Below, in pieces: positions 57,922-64,000 of a DNA stretch of 64,000 bases. Every line of letters starts with the position of its first letter. The first letter of the stretch is position 1. Position numbers and translations under genes: made by a program. Source of the DNA: Polaromonas sp. (GTDB taxonomy: Bacteria; Pseudomonadota; Gammaproteobacteria; Burkholderiales; Burkholderiaceae_C); the NCBI GenBank assembly GCA_013297865.1, contig JAAFIP010000005.1, forward strand, positions 62,001 to 126,000. Direction: 5' to 3'. Below the pieces are notes generated by a model, which did no database searches, had not been told where the DNA came from, and saw nothing but the letters and a program-made list of their open reading frames with translations.

Positions 57922-58458
57922 TCAGGCGCGTTTTTTGAAGTTCACCACCAGCTCGCCCAGGGTAATGCCAAACTTGCTCATCGTCGCCTTGTTGATCACC
58001 ACCTTGTCGTCCATCTGGTACATCCAGTCGTCAAACTGCACCTCGTACACCTTGCCGTCCACCGGCAGATTCAGCGTATAGCCCCAGCGAAACGCATTGC
58101 CCATCTGCTGGCCTGTGCCGAGGCCCACCACATCGTCAGCCCGCCCTTCGTAGCGGCCGTCAGCGAGTTTTTTCATGCGCCAGATGCGCTTTTGCTTGCT
58201 GCCATCGCTGTAGACAAAGTCTTCGTCCAGCACGCCGTCATCACCGTTCCAGCTGCAGTTGATGGTGACCAGAAAGCGCTTGACCACCTTGCCGCTGCGG
58301 TCGGTGAAGATGCCCCAGCCATCGACCACACCGCTGAAATAGCTCTTGAGGTCGAAGATGGGTTTTTCGTTGGCGTAGTCGCTGATCTGCGGCGCAGTGC
58401 CGCAGGCCGACAACGCTGCGAGGCTGGAACTGGCGATCAAAAGGGTACGGCGTTGCAT
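57922..58458 (-). CDS. DUF3833-family lipoprotein
   Basis: 178 residues. Signal with lipobox LSAC (Cys19 in LAALSACG). The body matches DUF3833: FDLKSYFSGVVDGWGIF, DRSGKVVKRFLV, YSDGSKQKRIWRM. Function unknown, possibly lipid binding; it recurs with cyclopropane-synthase-like genes. AAGGA lies before the ATG. Confidence 0.87.
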   Translation of the reverse strand: MQRRTLLIASSSLAALSACGTAPQISDYANEKPIFDLKSYFSGVVDGWGIFTDRSGKVVKRFLVTINCSWNGDDGVLDEDFVYSDGSKQKRIWRMKKLADGRYEGRADDVVGLGTGQQMGNAFRWGYTLNLPVDGKVYEVQFDDWMYQMDDKVVINKATMSKFGITLGELVVNFKKRA

Positions 58459-58476
58459 GGCATGTCCTTGGTGGGT

Positions 58477-59733
58477 TCAAACAAATTTTCGGGTTCTAGC
58501 CGCCCAGAACAAGGCGCTGGCAGCTATCAACTTAAGAGCGCATGGCAGCACGCAGTAGGCAATCACCAGCGCCTGCAATGCCTGTGGCGCACGCGCACCA
58601 GGCGAGTAGCCAAACAGGTCCAGCACCGGCAGCGCAAGGCCTGCAGCCAGCGCCAGATTGAGCTTGGTAGCAAAGTTCCACCAGCCAAAGTAGGCCCCTT
58701 CGCCTTGGCCATGGTCGCCATTGGTCTGGATCAAGCCGGCCAGCAGCGCAGGCGGCGCGGCCAGGTCAGCACCCAGGGCCACGCCTGAGAGCGCGCACAC
58801 CACCATGAAAGCCGCCACATCACCACTGCCCAAGCTGGCCGCCCAGACAAACACCGCCACCGCCAGCAACATGCCGCCCAGCCAGGTGCGCCACAGCCCC
58901 CAGCGCACAATGGCGCGCAGCCACAGCGGAATCGACAGGGCCGCCGCCAGAAAGTAGGCCGCCAGAAAAGCGCCCTCCAGCTGCTTGGGTGCCTGCAGCA
59001 AATCCTGAATGAAAAACAGCACCAAAGTGGCCGGAATGGCGCTGGCAATGCCGTTGAGCACAAACACAGTAAGCAGCGCCAGAAACCCCGGGCGCGACAA
59101 AGGAGCCAACAGCGCAACGCCCTGCCCTGGCGCAACAGGTTCGCTCGCCTGCGGCGCAGGTGCGCGCAGCCAGGCCCACATGCCTGCGGCCAGCATGGCC
59201 GTAAACACCGCCGTGCTCAGCCCCAGCCCCGCTACCACAGGCAGCACCGATGCGAGCAGCACCCCCACCAGGCCCAGGCCTTCGCGCCAGGCCACCACGC
59301 GGCTGCGATAGGCCTCGTTGCCCCCCAGGCGCGCGCCCCAGCTTTGGTGCGACACGCTCACCATGCTGTAGGCCGTGTAAGTAACCACCAGCGCCACCAG
59401 TGCCCACAGCACCAGACCCGAGCCGCGCACCGGCGGAAAAAACAGCGCTGCAAAACCCAGGGCCAGCAGCACGCAGGCGGCCATGCACACACGCAGCAAG
59501 CGTTTGGCACTGTGTGCAAACAGGGTGTCGCTCAATCGGCCCAGCCAGGGGTCAATCACCGCATCAAACAGGCGCGCACCCAGCAGTAGCGCCCCCAGCG
59601 TGGCCAGTGGCACACCAAACTCCCTGGCGTAGTGGTTGGGCAAGATGACGTACAGGGGCAGCGCGACAAAAGCCAGCGGCAAGCCCAGCAAACCATAGCT
59701 CAAACCCTTGCGTGAATTCCAGGCGCTGGTCAT
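58477..59733 (-). CDS. MFS transporter of the GPH cation-symporter type
   Basis: 418 residues with 12 hydrophobic helices. The GPH/MelB signature is visible (GLPLAFVALPLYVILPNHYA; LFDAVIDPWLGRLSD). Despite homology to sugar symporters, its place in a lipid operon suggests a lipid or lipid-precursor substrate. ATG 59733 overlaps the stop of the preceding gene. Confidence 0.87.
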   Translation of the reverse strand: MTSAWNSRKGLSYGLLGLPLAFVALPLYVILPNHYAREFGVPLATLGALLLGARLFDAVIDPWLGRLSDTLFAHSAKRLLRVCMAACVLLALGFAALFFPPVRGSGLVLWALVALVVTYTAYSMVSVSHQSWGARLGGNEAYRSRVVAWREGLGLVGVLLASVLPVVAGLGLSTAVFTAMLAAGMWAWLRAPAPQASEPVAPGQGVALLAPLSRPGFLALLTVFVLNGIASAIPATLVLFFIQDLLQAPKQLEGAFLAAYFLAAALSIPLWLRAIVRWGLWRTWLGGMLLAVAVFVWAASLGSGDVAAFMVVCALSGVALGADLAAPPALLAGLIQTNGDHGQGEGAYFGWWNFATKLNLALAAGLALPVLDLFGYSPGARAPQALQALVIAYCVLPCALKLIAASALFWAARTRKFV

Positions 59734-60320
59734 GGTTTGGGCTTAGCCCCACCCTGCAAACCCAGCAGTTCACGGCGCAGTTTGGGTGCGCTGGTCTGCG
59801 GGCTGATCCAGATGCCAAAAAACAGGCGTGCAAACTCCGGGTCGCTCACCTCGCCAACAGGTTTGCCATTGAAGGTAAACACAGCCCCCACGCCGGGCTT
59901 GTGGATGCCCACCAGGCGGTCTCCTTTGCGGATATCCGGAAAAATCTTGCGCATCTGCGCCAGCCATTGCTCGGATTGGGCCGTGGTCATGCCGCCCAGG
60001 GCCTGCATTTCCTTAAGCGAGCGCTCGGCAATGGCGTCGTTGTCCAAGTCGCGCAGGTAATTGATCTCGATCGCAAAGCTGTAGCGGGTGTAGTCCTGCG
60101 CCTTGAACTCGGGCGCTGCCCACAGCCGCGCGTCATACACCTCAAAGCCCCAGACCTTCAAGCGCCCCGCACCCACACTGCGCACATTGTCAATGCTGTC
60201 GGCCACCTCGGCCGGTCTGGCAGCTTCATTTTGGGATGCAAATACGGCTGCAGGCCAATAGAATATCGCGGGAGCAGCTATTAAAAGCAGAGCAATCCAT
60301 CGTTGAAATAGTGGTCTCAT
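59730..60320 (-). CDS. Chalcone-isomerase-like exported protein with repeat-encoded signal peptide
   Basis: 196 residues. A signal peptide (residues 1-29) is followed by a chalcone-isomerase-like domain (VWGFEVYDARLWA; YSFAIEINYLRDL; GDRLVGIHKPGVGAVFTFNG). In bacteria this family is probably a fatty-acid-binding protein rather than a flavonoid enzyme. The start is fixed by a four-base ATGA overlap with the methyltransferase gene. Codons for residues 8-25 ([18 protein letters not shown]) come from copy 7 of the dispersed repeat, so the repeat forms the hydrophobic core of the signal; VFAS-QN is a plausible cleavage site. Confidence 0.82.
   Translation of the reverse strand: MRPLFQRWIALLLIAAPAIFYWPAAVFASQNEAARPAEVADSIDNVRSVGAGRLKVWGFEVYDARLWAAPEFKAQDYTRYSFAIEINYLRDLDNDAIAERSLKEMQALGGMTTAQSEQWLAQMRKIFPDIRKGDRLVGIHKPGVGAVFTFNGKPVGEVSDPEFARLFFGIWISPQTSAPKLRRELLGLQGGAKPKP
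60246..60299 (-). repeat. Dispersed repeat, copy 7 (encodes a signal-peptide core)
   Basis: Plus strand: GGCTGCAGGCCAATAGAATA then TCGCGGGAGCAGCTATTAAA and GCAGAGCAAT. Read on the minus strand, in frame with the chalcone-isomerase-like gene, it gives [17 protein letters not shown]. Confidence 0.95.
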
Positions 60321-61582
60321 GGTTTGCGCAGCGTGAACTGGACCACATCAATATTGGCCTGCGCAAATGCCGCTTCGCAGTAGGCCAGATAAAACTCCCA
60401 GATGCGGATGAAGCGCTCATCAAAGCCGTTGGCCAGCACCTGCGTGCGCTGCGCAAGAAAGTCCGCACGCCAGCGGCGGCAGGTTTCTGCGTAGTCGGGG
60501 CCAAAAGCCAGCGTGTCCACCACCTGCAAACCGGCGGCCTGCGCTTGCTTGCGAAACTCTGCCGGGCAAGGCAAGCAGCCGCCGGGGAAAATGTACTGCT
60601 GTATGAAATCGGTGGACTTCACATAGCGCTCAAACAGCGCATCATCAATCACAATCGACTGAATGCAGGCTTGGCCCCCGCTCTTGAGCAAGCGCGCCAC
60701 GGTTTGAAAGTAGGTGGGCCAGTATTCGCGGCCCACAGCTTCGACCATTTCAATCGAGCAGATGGCATCAAACGGTGCGTCCTGGATGTCGCGGTAGTCT
60801 TGCAGGCGCAGGTCAGCCTGGGCGGCTTTGCCTGTGGCCTGCAGACGGGTTTGCGCCCAGGCGAGTTGCTCGGTGGATAGCGTCACGCCTGTGATGTGGG
60901 CGCCAAACTCCGTGACCGCCTTTTCGGCCAGTGCGCCCCAGCCGCAGCCGATCTCCAGCACGCGCGCGCCGCGCTGCACGCCCGCCATGCGCAGCGCGCG
61001 GCGCACCTTGGCATGCTGCGCGTCCACCATGGGTTGGCTGGTGTCGCCATCAAACCAGGCTGACGAATAGTTCATCGTACCGTCCAACCACAGGGTGTAA
61101 AAACTGTTGCCCAGGTCGTAATGGGCATGGATATTTTTCTGGCTATTGGTTTTGGTGTTGCGGTTGAGCAGGTGCTTGATGCGGTAGGCCAGGCGGCCCA
61201 GCCAGGTGCCGTAAATGATGTCTTCCACTTCACGGCGGTTGGCCACAAACACGGTCAGCAGCGCAGGCAAGTCAGCGGTAGTCCAGTCCCCGGCAATATA
61301 GCTCTCGGCAAAACCAATATCACCCGACTTGAGCGCTGCGGCGCAGACATTCCAGTTGTGCAGATGCAGGTTGGCACTCGGTGCACCGCCATCGGCTTTG
61401 CCGAACCGCTGCACGCTGCCATCGGGCAGCTGCACCGTCAAACTTCCATGCTGCAATTTTTGCAGCAGCTTCAGGCAGGTGCGGGCTGCTGCGGGCGCAT
61501 CCGATGGAATGGGCGTGGCGGTGTGCGCAGGCAGTGGCGCAGGTGGCTTGGCAGGTGAAAAGCTCAGGCTGTTATCGTTCAT
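60317..61582 (-). CDS. cfa: Cyclopropane-fatty-acyl-phospholipid synthase family methyltransferase
   Basis: 421 residues. SAM-dependent methyltransferase acting on unsaturated phospholipid chains. The SAM-binding motif VLEIGCGWGALAE and the family blocks HYDLGNSFYTLWLD, YSSAWFDGD, EMVEAVG and QQYIFPGGCLP are clear. In this operon type (with DUF1365 and an FAD oxidoreductase) the product may be a methylated or furan-type fatty acid rather than a simple cyclopropane; that is inference. Overlaps both neighbours by four bases. Confidence 0.92.
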   Translation of the reverse strand: MNDNSLSFSPAKPPAPLPAHTATPIPSDAPAAARTCLKLLQKLQHGSLTVQLPDGSVQRFGKADGGAPSANLHLHNWNVCAAALKSGDIGFAESYIAGDWTTADLPALLTVFVANRREVEDIIYGTWLGRLAYRIKHLLNRNTKTNSQKNIHAHYDLGNSFYTLWLDGTMNYSSAWFDGDTSQPMVDAQHAKVRRALRMAGVQRGARVLEIGCGWGALAEKAVTEFGAHITGVTLSTEQLAWAQTRLQATGKAAQADLRLQDYRDIQDAPFDAICSIEMVEAVGREYWPTYFQTVARLLKSGGQACIQSIVIDDALFERYVKSTDFIQQYIFPGGCLPCPAEFRKQAQAAGLQVVDTLAFGPDYAETCRRWRADFLAQRTQVLANGFDERFIRIWEFYLAYCEAAFAQANIDVVQFTLRKP

Positions 61583-62346
61583 CGTGTCACCAGGGCAGAT
61601 GGAGGTTGTGGTTTTTTAAAGAAAGGCACGCGCAGCTTCCAGAGTTTGAAAGCCTGCCAGTGGATACGCGCGATCACGCCCAGCGTCATGGCGCCGTAGC
61701 GCAGCAGGGCTTTGCGCTGGCTTTGCACGGTCACGGGCTCCAGCACGCCACTCACCGAAGTGTTGATCAGCGCACCTTGGGCATCGTCATAGTCAATGCG
61801 GGCAACGGTTTTGCCATGCTCGGGGGTAGTCATGAAGCGAAAGCGGTAGTGTCCTTCAACGTCGCAAAACGGCGAGACGTGAAACACTTTGGCCGCAGTC
61901 TGCTCCACACCATAGCGCGGGCGGTCCAGCAGGTAGACATGGCGCTCGCCGAAGGTGTTGTTCACCTCCACCACCACAGCGCGCAGGTTGCCGTCTGCGC
62001 TGTGGCAGTACCAGAAACTCACGGGCTTGAAGGTGTAGCCCAGCACGCGCGGGTAGCAGTGCAACCAGGCCTCGCCATCGGCATCCACAATGCCCTCGCT
62101 GCGCAGCAGCTCGTCCAGCCAGGCCAGTGCGCCGCCAGCAGCCACACCACGGCCATCGCCATGGTCTGCATCATAAAAACTCAAAGCGCCCCAGCGGTTG
62201 CGCGCCAGTGCTGCGCAGGGTGCGCGCTGTAGCGTGCGCAAGGGCAGCATCAGGAAATAGGTGGGGTAGGCAAAGGCGTTGCGCGCGGGCCGCAGCCGGG
62301 TGTGGCGCACCTGGCCAAAACCGATCAGGGCCTGCGCTGTGCTCAT
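61579..62346 (-). CDS. DUF1365-family protein
   Basis: 255 residues. DUF1365 features: GQVRHTRLRPARNAFAYPTY, YPRVLGYTFKPVSFWYCH, EVNNTFGERHVYLL. The biochemical role is unproved; it is nearly always found between an FAD oxidoreductase and a Cfa-like methyltransferase, as here, with four-base overlaps on each side. Confidence 0.92.
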   Translation of the reverse strand: MSTAQALIGFGQVRHTRLRPARNAFAYPTYFLMLPLRTLQRAPCAALARNRWGALSFYDADHGDGRGVAAGGALAWLDELLRSEGIVDADGEAWLHCYPRVLGYTFKPVSFWYCHSADGNLRAVVVEVNNTFGERHVYLLDRPRYGVEQTAAKVFHVSPFCDVEGHYRFRFMTTPEHGKTVARIDYDDAQGALINTSVSGVLEPVTVQSQRKALLRYGAMTLGVIARIHWQAFKLWKLRVPFFKKPQPPSALVTR

Positions 62347-63665
62347 GCTGCGGCCCTCATTTCGTCATTGGCGCTGTGCAGGGCCTGCAGGATCTGGCGG
62401 GCCACCGCCAAGCCTGATTTCAAGCCGTCTTCATGAAAGCCGTAGCCGGTCCATGCACCGCAGAAGTAGGTGTTTTGCACCCCCTGCAGCTCGGGCAGGC
62501 GCTGCTGCGCGGCGATGGCCTGGCTGTCAAACACGGGGTGTGCATACTCGAATTCGCCCATGATGTGGCTACGCGCGATCGGTTGCGTTGGATTTAGGCT
62601 GACCACCACGGGCTGCTCAAACGGAATGGGCTGCAGCAGGTTGATCAGGTAGTGCAGGCATACCTGGCTTTGCTCATGTGCGTCGTCACCGCGCACATAG
62701 TTCCAGGCAGACCAGGTGCTGCGATTGCGCGGCAGTACCGACGCATCGGTGTGCAGCACCACGCGGTTGGCCTGCGTGCGCAAGCCAGAGAGCAGCTCGC
62801 GCTCAGCAGGGCTCGGGTCGCGCAGCAGGGCCAGGGCCTGCGGTGCATGCGTGGCAAGCACCACTTTGTCAAAACGCTCGGCACGTCCCTGCGTCATCAC
62901 CCTCACGCCCTGCGCATCGCGCTCAATCAGCTGCACGGGTGTGTTCAGGCGCTTGTCGCTGATTTGCGCTGTGATGGCGTCGACATAATGGCGCGCGCCA
63001 CCTTGCACGGTGTACCACTGCGGCCGGTTGGCCACCTGCATCAGGCCATGGTTATGGCAAAAGCGGATCATGGTCGCCACAGGAAACTGCAGCATCTGGT
63101 CGGTCGGGCAGCTCCAGATGCAGCCCAGCATGGGCAACAGATACCAATCACGAAACTCCACTCCAAAGCGATGCTCGCGCAGAAAAGCCTCCAGCGGCTG
63201 AGCCAGCTTGGTCTCGTTGCCTTCCAGCGCAATGGCGGTGCACAGCTTGTTAAAGCGCAGCAACTGCCACAGCATGCGCAGAAAACGCGGGTTCCACAGG
63301 TTGCTGCGCTGGGCGAACACCGTGGACAGGCTGCCACCGCTCCACTCCAGGGCCTGGCCCTTGAGCGCGCCGGGCACCTGTACCGAGAACGACATCTGGG
63401 TTTTAGCCGTGGCAATGCCCAGCTGCTCAAACAGCGCAATCAGGTTGGGATAGGTGCGCTCGTTGTAGACCAGAAAACCCGTATCGACCCCGTGCGTAAC
63501 AGGGCCCTTGGCCGTAGGCAGGGTGATGTCCACTGTATGGGTATGGCCGCCGAAGTAGCTGTCTGCCTCGAACAGCGTGACCTCGGCATGTCCGAGCAGG
63601 CTGTGGGCCACACCCAGACCAGAAATACCTGAACCGATGACGGCCACTTTCAGCGGGGCTGGCAT
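62343..63665 (-). CDS. FAD-dependent oxidoreductase (amine-oxidase-like)
   Basis: 440 residues. N-terminal dinucleotide-binding motif VIGSGISGLGVAHSL (about 9-23), GVDTGFLVYNERTYPNL, and a C-terminal FAD segment YFCGAWTGYGFHEDGLKSGL. Related enzymes desaturate or oxidise carotenoids and fatty acyl chains. First gene of the eight-gene lipid operon, preceded by an unusually long leader. Overlaps DUF1365 by four bases. Confidence 0.9.
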   Translation of the reverse strand: MPAPLKVAVIGSGISGLGVAHSLLGHAEVTLFEADSYFGGHTHTVDITLPTAKGPVTHGVDTGFLVYNERTYPNLIALFEQLGIATAKTQMSFSVQVPGALKGQALEWSGGSLSTVFAQRSNLWNPRFLRMLWQLLRFNKLCTAIALEGNETKLAQPLEAFLREHRFGVEFRDWYLLPMLGCIWSCPTDQMLQFPVATMIRFCHNHGLMQVANRPQWYTVQGGARHYVDAITAQISDKRLNTPVQLIERDAQGVRVMTQGRAERFDKVVLATHAPQALALLRDPSPAERELLSGLRTQANRVVLHTDASVLPRNRSTWSAWNYVRGDDAHEQSQVCLHYLINLLQPIPFEQPVVVSLNPTQPIARSHIMGEFEYAHPVFDSQAIAAQQRLPELQGVQNTYFCGAWTGYGFHEDGLKSGLAVARQILQALHSANDEMRAAA

Positions 63666-63926
63666 GCGAGTCTCTCAGGCGGTATAGAAAATTGCTGCGA
63701 AGCGCCCCGAAGCGAAAAAGGGAGGGAGGGAGGAGGAGGAGAAGCGCTTCAAGATTTCTACCGAGCTAACAGCTCCCGGAAGGCTTCGCAGCATGGAAAA
63801 CGACAAGTGACCCGGGAAAAGCCGTGCATGGCCACCCACATCCTTGGTGGATGTGTTGCTGGCGGACAAATTGCAAAATGGGCTCACTGGGAAACTCCAA
63901 ACTTAATGGTCAGATTATGACTGTTT
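63666..63926 (-). other. Long 5' leader of the lipid operon with hairpins and a G/A-rich tract
   Basis: About 255 bases between the predicted transcription start and the first gene. The plus strand has a purine run (63714-63741, GGGAGGGAGGGAGG followed by AGGAGG), i.e. a C/U tract in the RNA. GCTGCGAAGC (63694-63703) and GCTTCGCAGC (63783-63792) are perfect 10-base inverted repeats enclosing it. CACATCC/GGATGTG forms another hairpin at 63836-63854. No convincing gene is present. Confidence 0.5.
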
Positions 63927-63955
63927 AGTATAAAAATACAATGAAAGGTTGATAA
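63927..63955 (-). promoter_or_regulatory. Putative sigma-70 promoter for the lipid operon
   Basis: Minus strand: TTATCA (63955-63950), 17-base spacer, TATACT (63932-63927). Four of six and five of six consensus matches in a locally AT-rich stretch. Transcription would start near 63920. Confidence 0.5.
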
Positions 63956-64000
63956 ACCGCATATCTTTGAGGGTTATTAAGCAGTACTTGCTGTATGCAG

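Noticed and set aside
58495-58545. Minus-strand segment encoding CALKLIAASALFWAA at the MFS C-terminus resembles the repeat-encoded [15 protein letters not shown]
   Set aside because: Only GCTCTTAA and ATAGCTGC are shared at DNA level; the core is not conserved and the peptide fits the normal last helix of GPH transporters. It could be a very diverged copy but is not supported.
63675-63887. 70-codon minus-strand frame in the leader of the lipid operon
   Set aside because: GTG start without ribosome-binding site, no recognisable family, and it overlaps inverted repeats; better explained as untranslated leader.

Overview
The window is 64 kb of GC-rich chromosome from a betaproteobacterium, most likely family Comamonadaceae (order Burkholderiales). 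The evidence is gene content and order: mreBCD-mrdA next to divergent gatCAB, a pilGHIJ-chpA cluster, lplT divergent from alr, a stand-alone homocysteine-methyltransferase half of methionine synthase, and interspersed short repeats of a style common in that family. I saw no rRNA, tRNA, CRISPR array, insertion sequence, integrase or prophage gene. This is core chromosome with accessory metabolic genes.

Layout. 1-4 kb: an MCE/Mla-type lipid-transport ABC operon (permease, ATPase, MCE protein, lipoprotein), all on the minus strand. 4-7 kb: a large exported TPR-CHAT protease-like protein. 7-11.6 kb: a LysR regulator divergent from mmsA and a GMC oxidoreductase. 11.7-17.8 kb: a membrane protein with a degenerate GGDEF domain, then the rod-shape operon mreB-mreC-mreD-mrdA. 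18-21.2 kb: gatCAB. 21.2-27.4 kb: small catabolic enzymes, then an overlapping pair encoding an exported FG-GAP/ASPIC protein and a vanadium-haloperoxidase-like PAP2 enzyme. 27.5-33 kb: a xylose-type ABC transporter with a single-domain ATPase, a ROK regulator and a Gfo/Idh/MocA dehydrogenase. 33-37.8 kb: marC, then creB-creC-creD with a textbook cre tag before creD. 38-45.3 kb: rhodanese, metH N-terminal half, an M48 protease, a Cpx-like envelope-stress operon (Spy/CpxP-like, response regulator, kinase) with a CpxR-like box, an acyl-CoA synthetase and a glutathione peroxidase. 45.4-53 kb: the type IV pilus chemosensory operon. 53-56.6 kb: an EamA exporter, lplT and alr. 56.6-63.9 kb: an eight-gene, mostly overlapping minus-strand operon for membrane-lipid modification (FAD oxidoreductase, DUF1365, cyclopropane-synthase-like methyltransferase, chalcone-isomerase-like protein, MFS transporter, DUF3833 lipoprotein, SDR, NTF2-like protein).

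The most unusual signal is a dispersed 50-70 bp repeat with seven copies (about 884, 7531, 22129, 39338, 41920, 56586 and 60246). It shares a nearly invariant 27-base core and can fold through GCTATT/AATAGC arms. Four copies lie inside or across protein starts or coding sequence. One supplies the hydrophobic core of a signal peptide, one supplies the Shine-Dalgarno, start codon and first residues of another exported protein, one lies at the N-terminus of a lipoprotein, and one is an in-frame insert in a LysR regulator. A fifth separates a response regulator from its kinase. This looks like a short mobile repeat repeatedly captured as coding sequence, in both orientations.

Other points of interest are a probable sRNA ending in two UUCG-loop hairpins at about 40.4 kb, an orphan terminator at 11.75 kb, the cre tag, the CpxR-like box and the FG-GAP/haloperoxidase pair.
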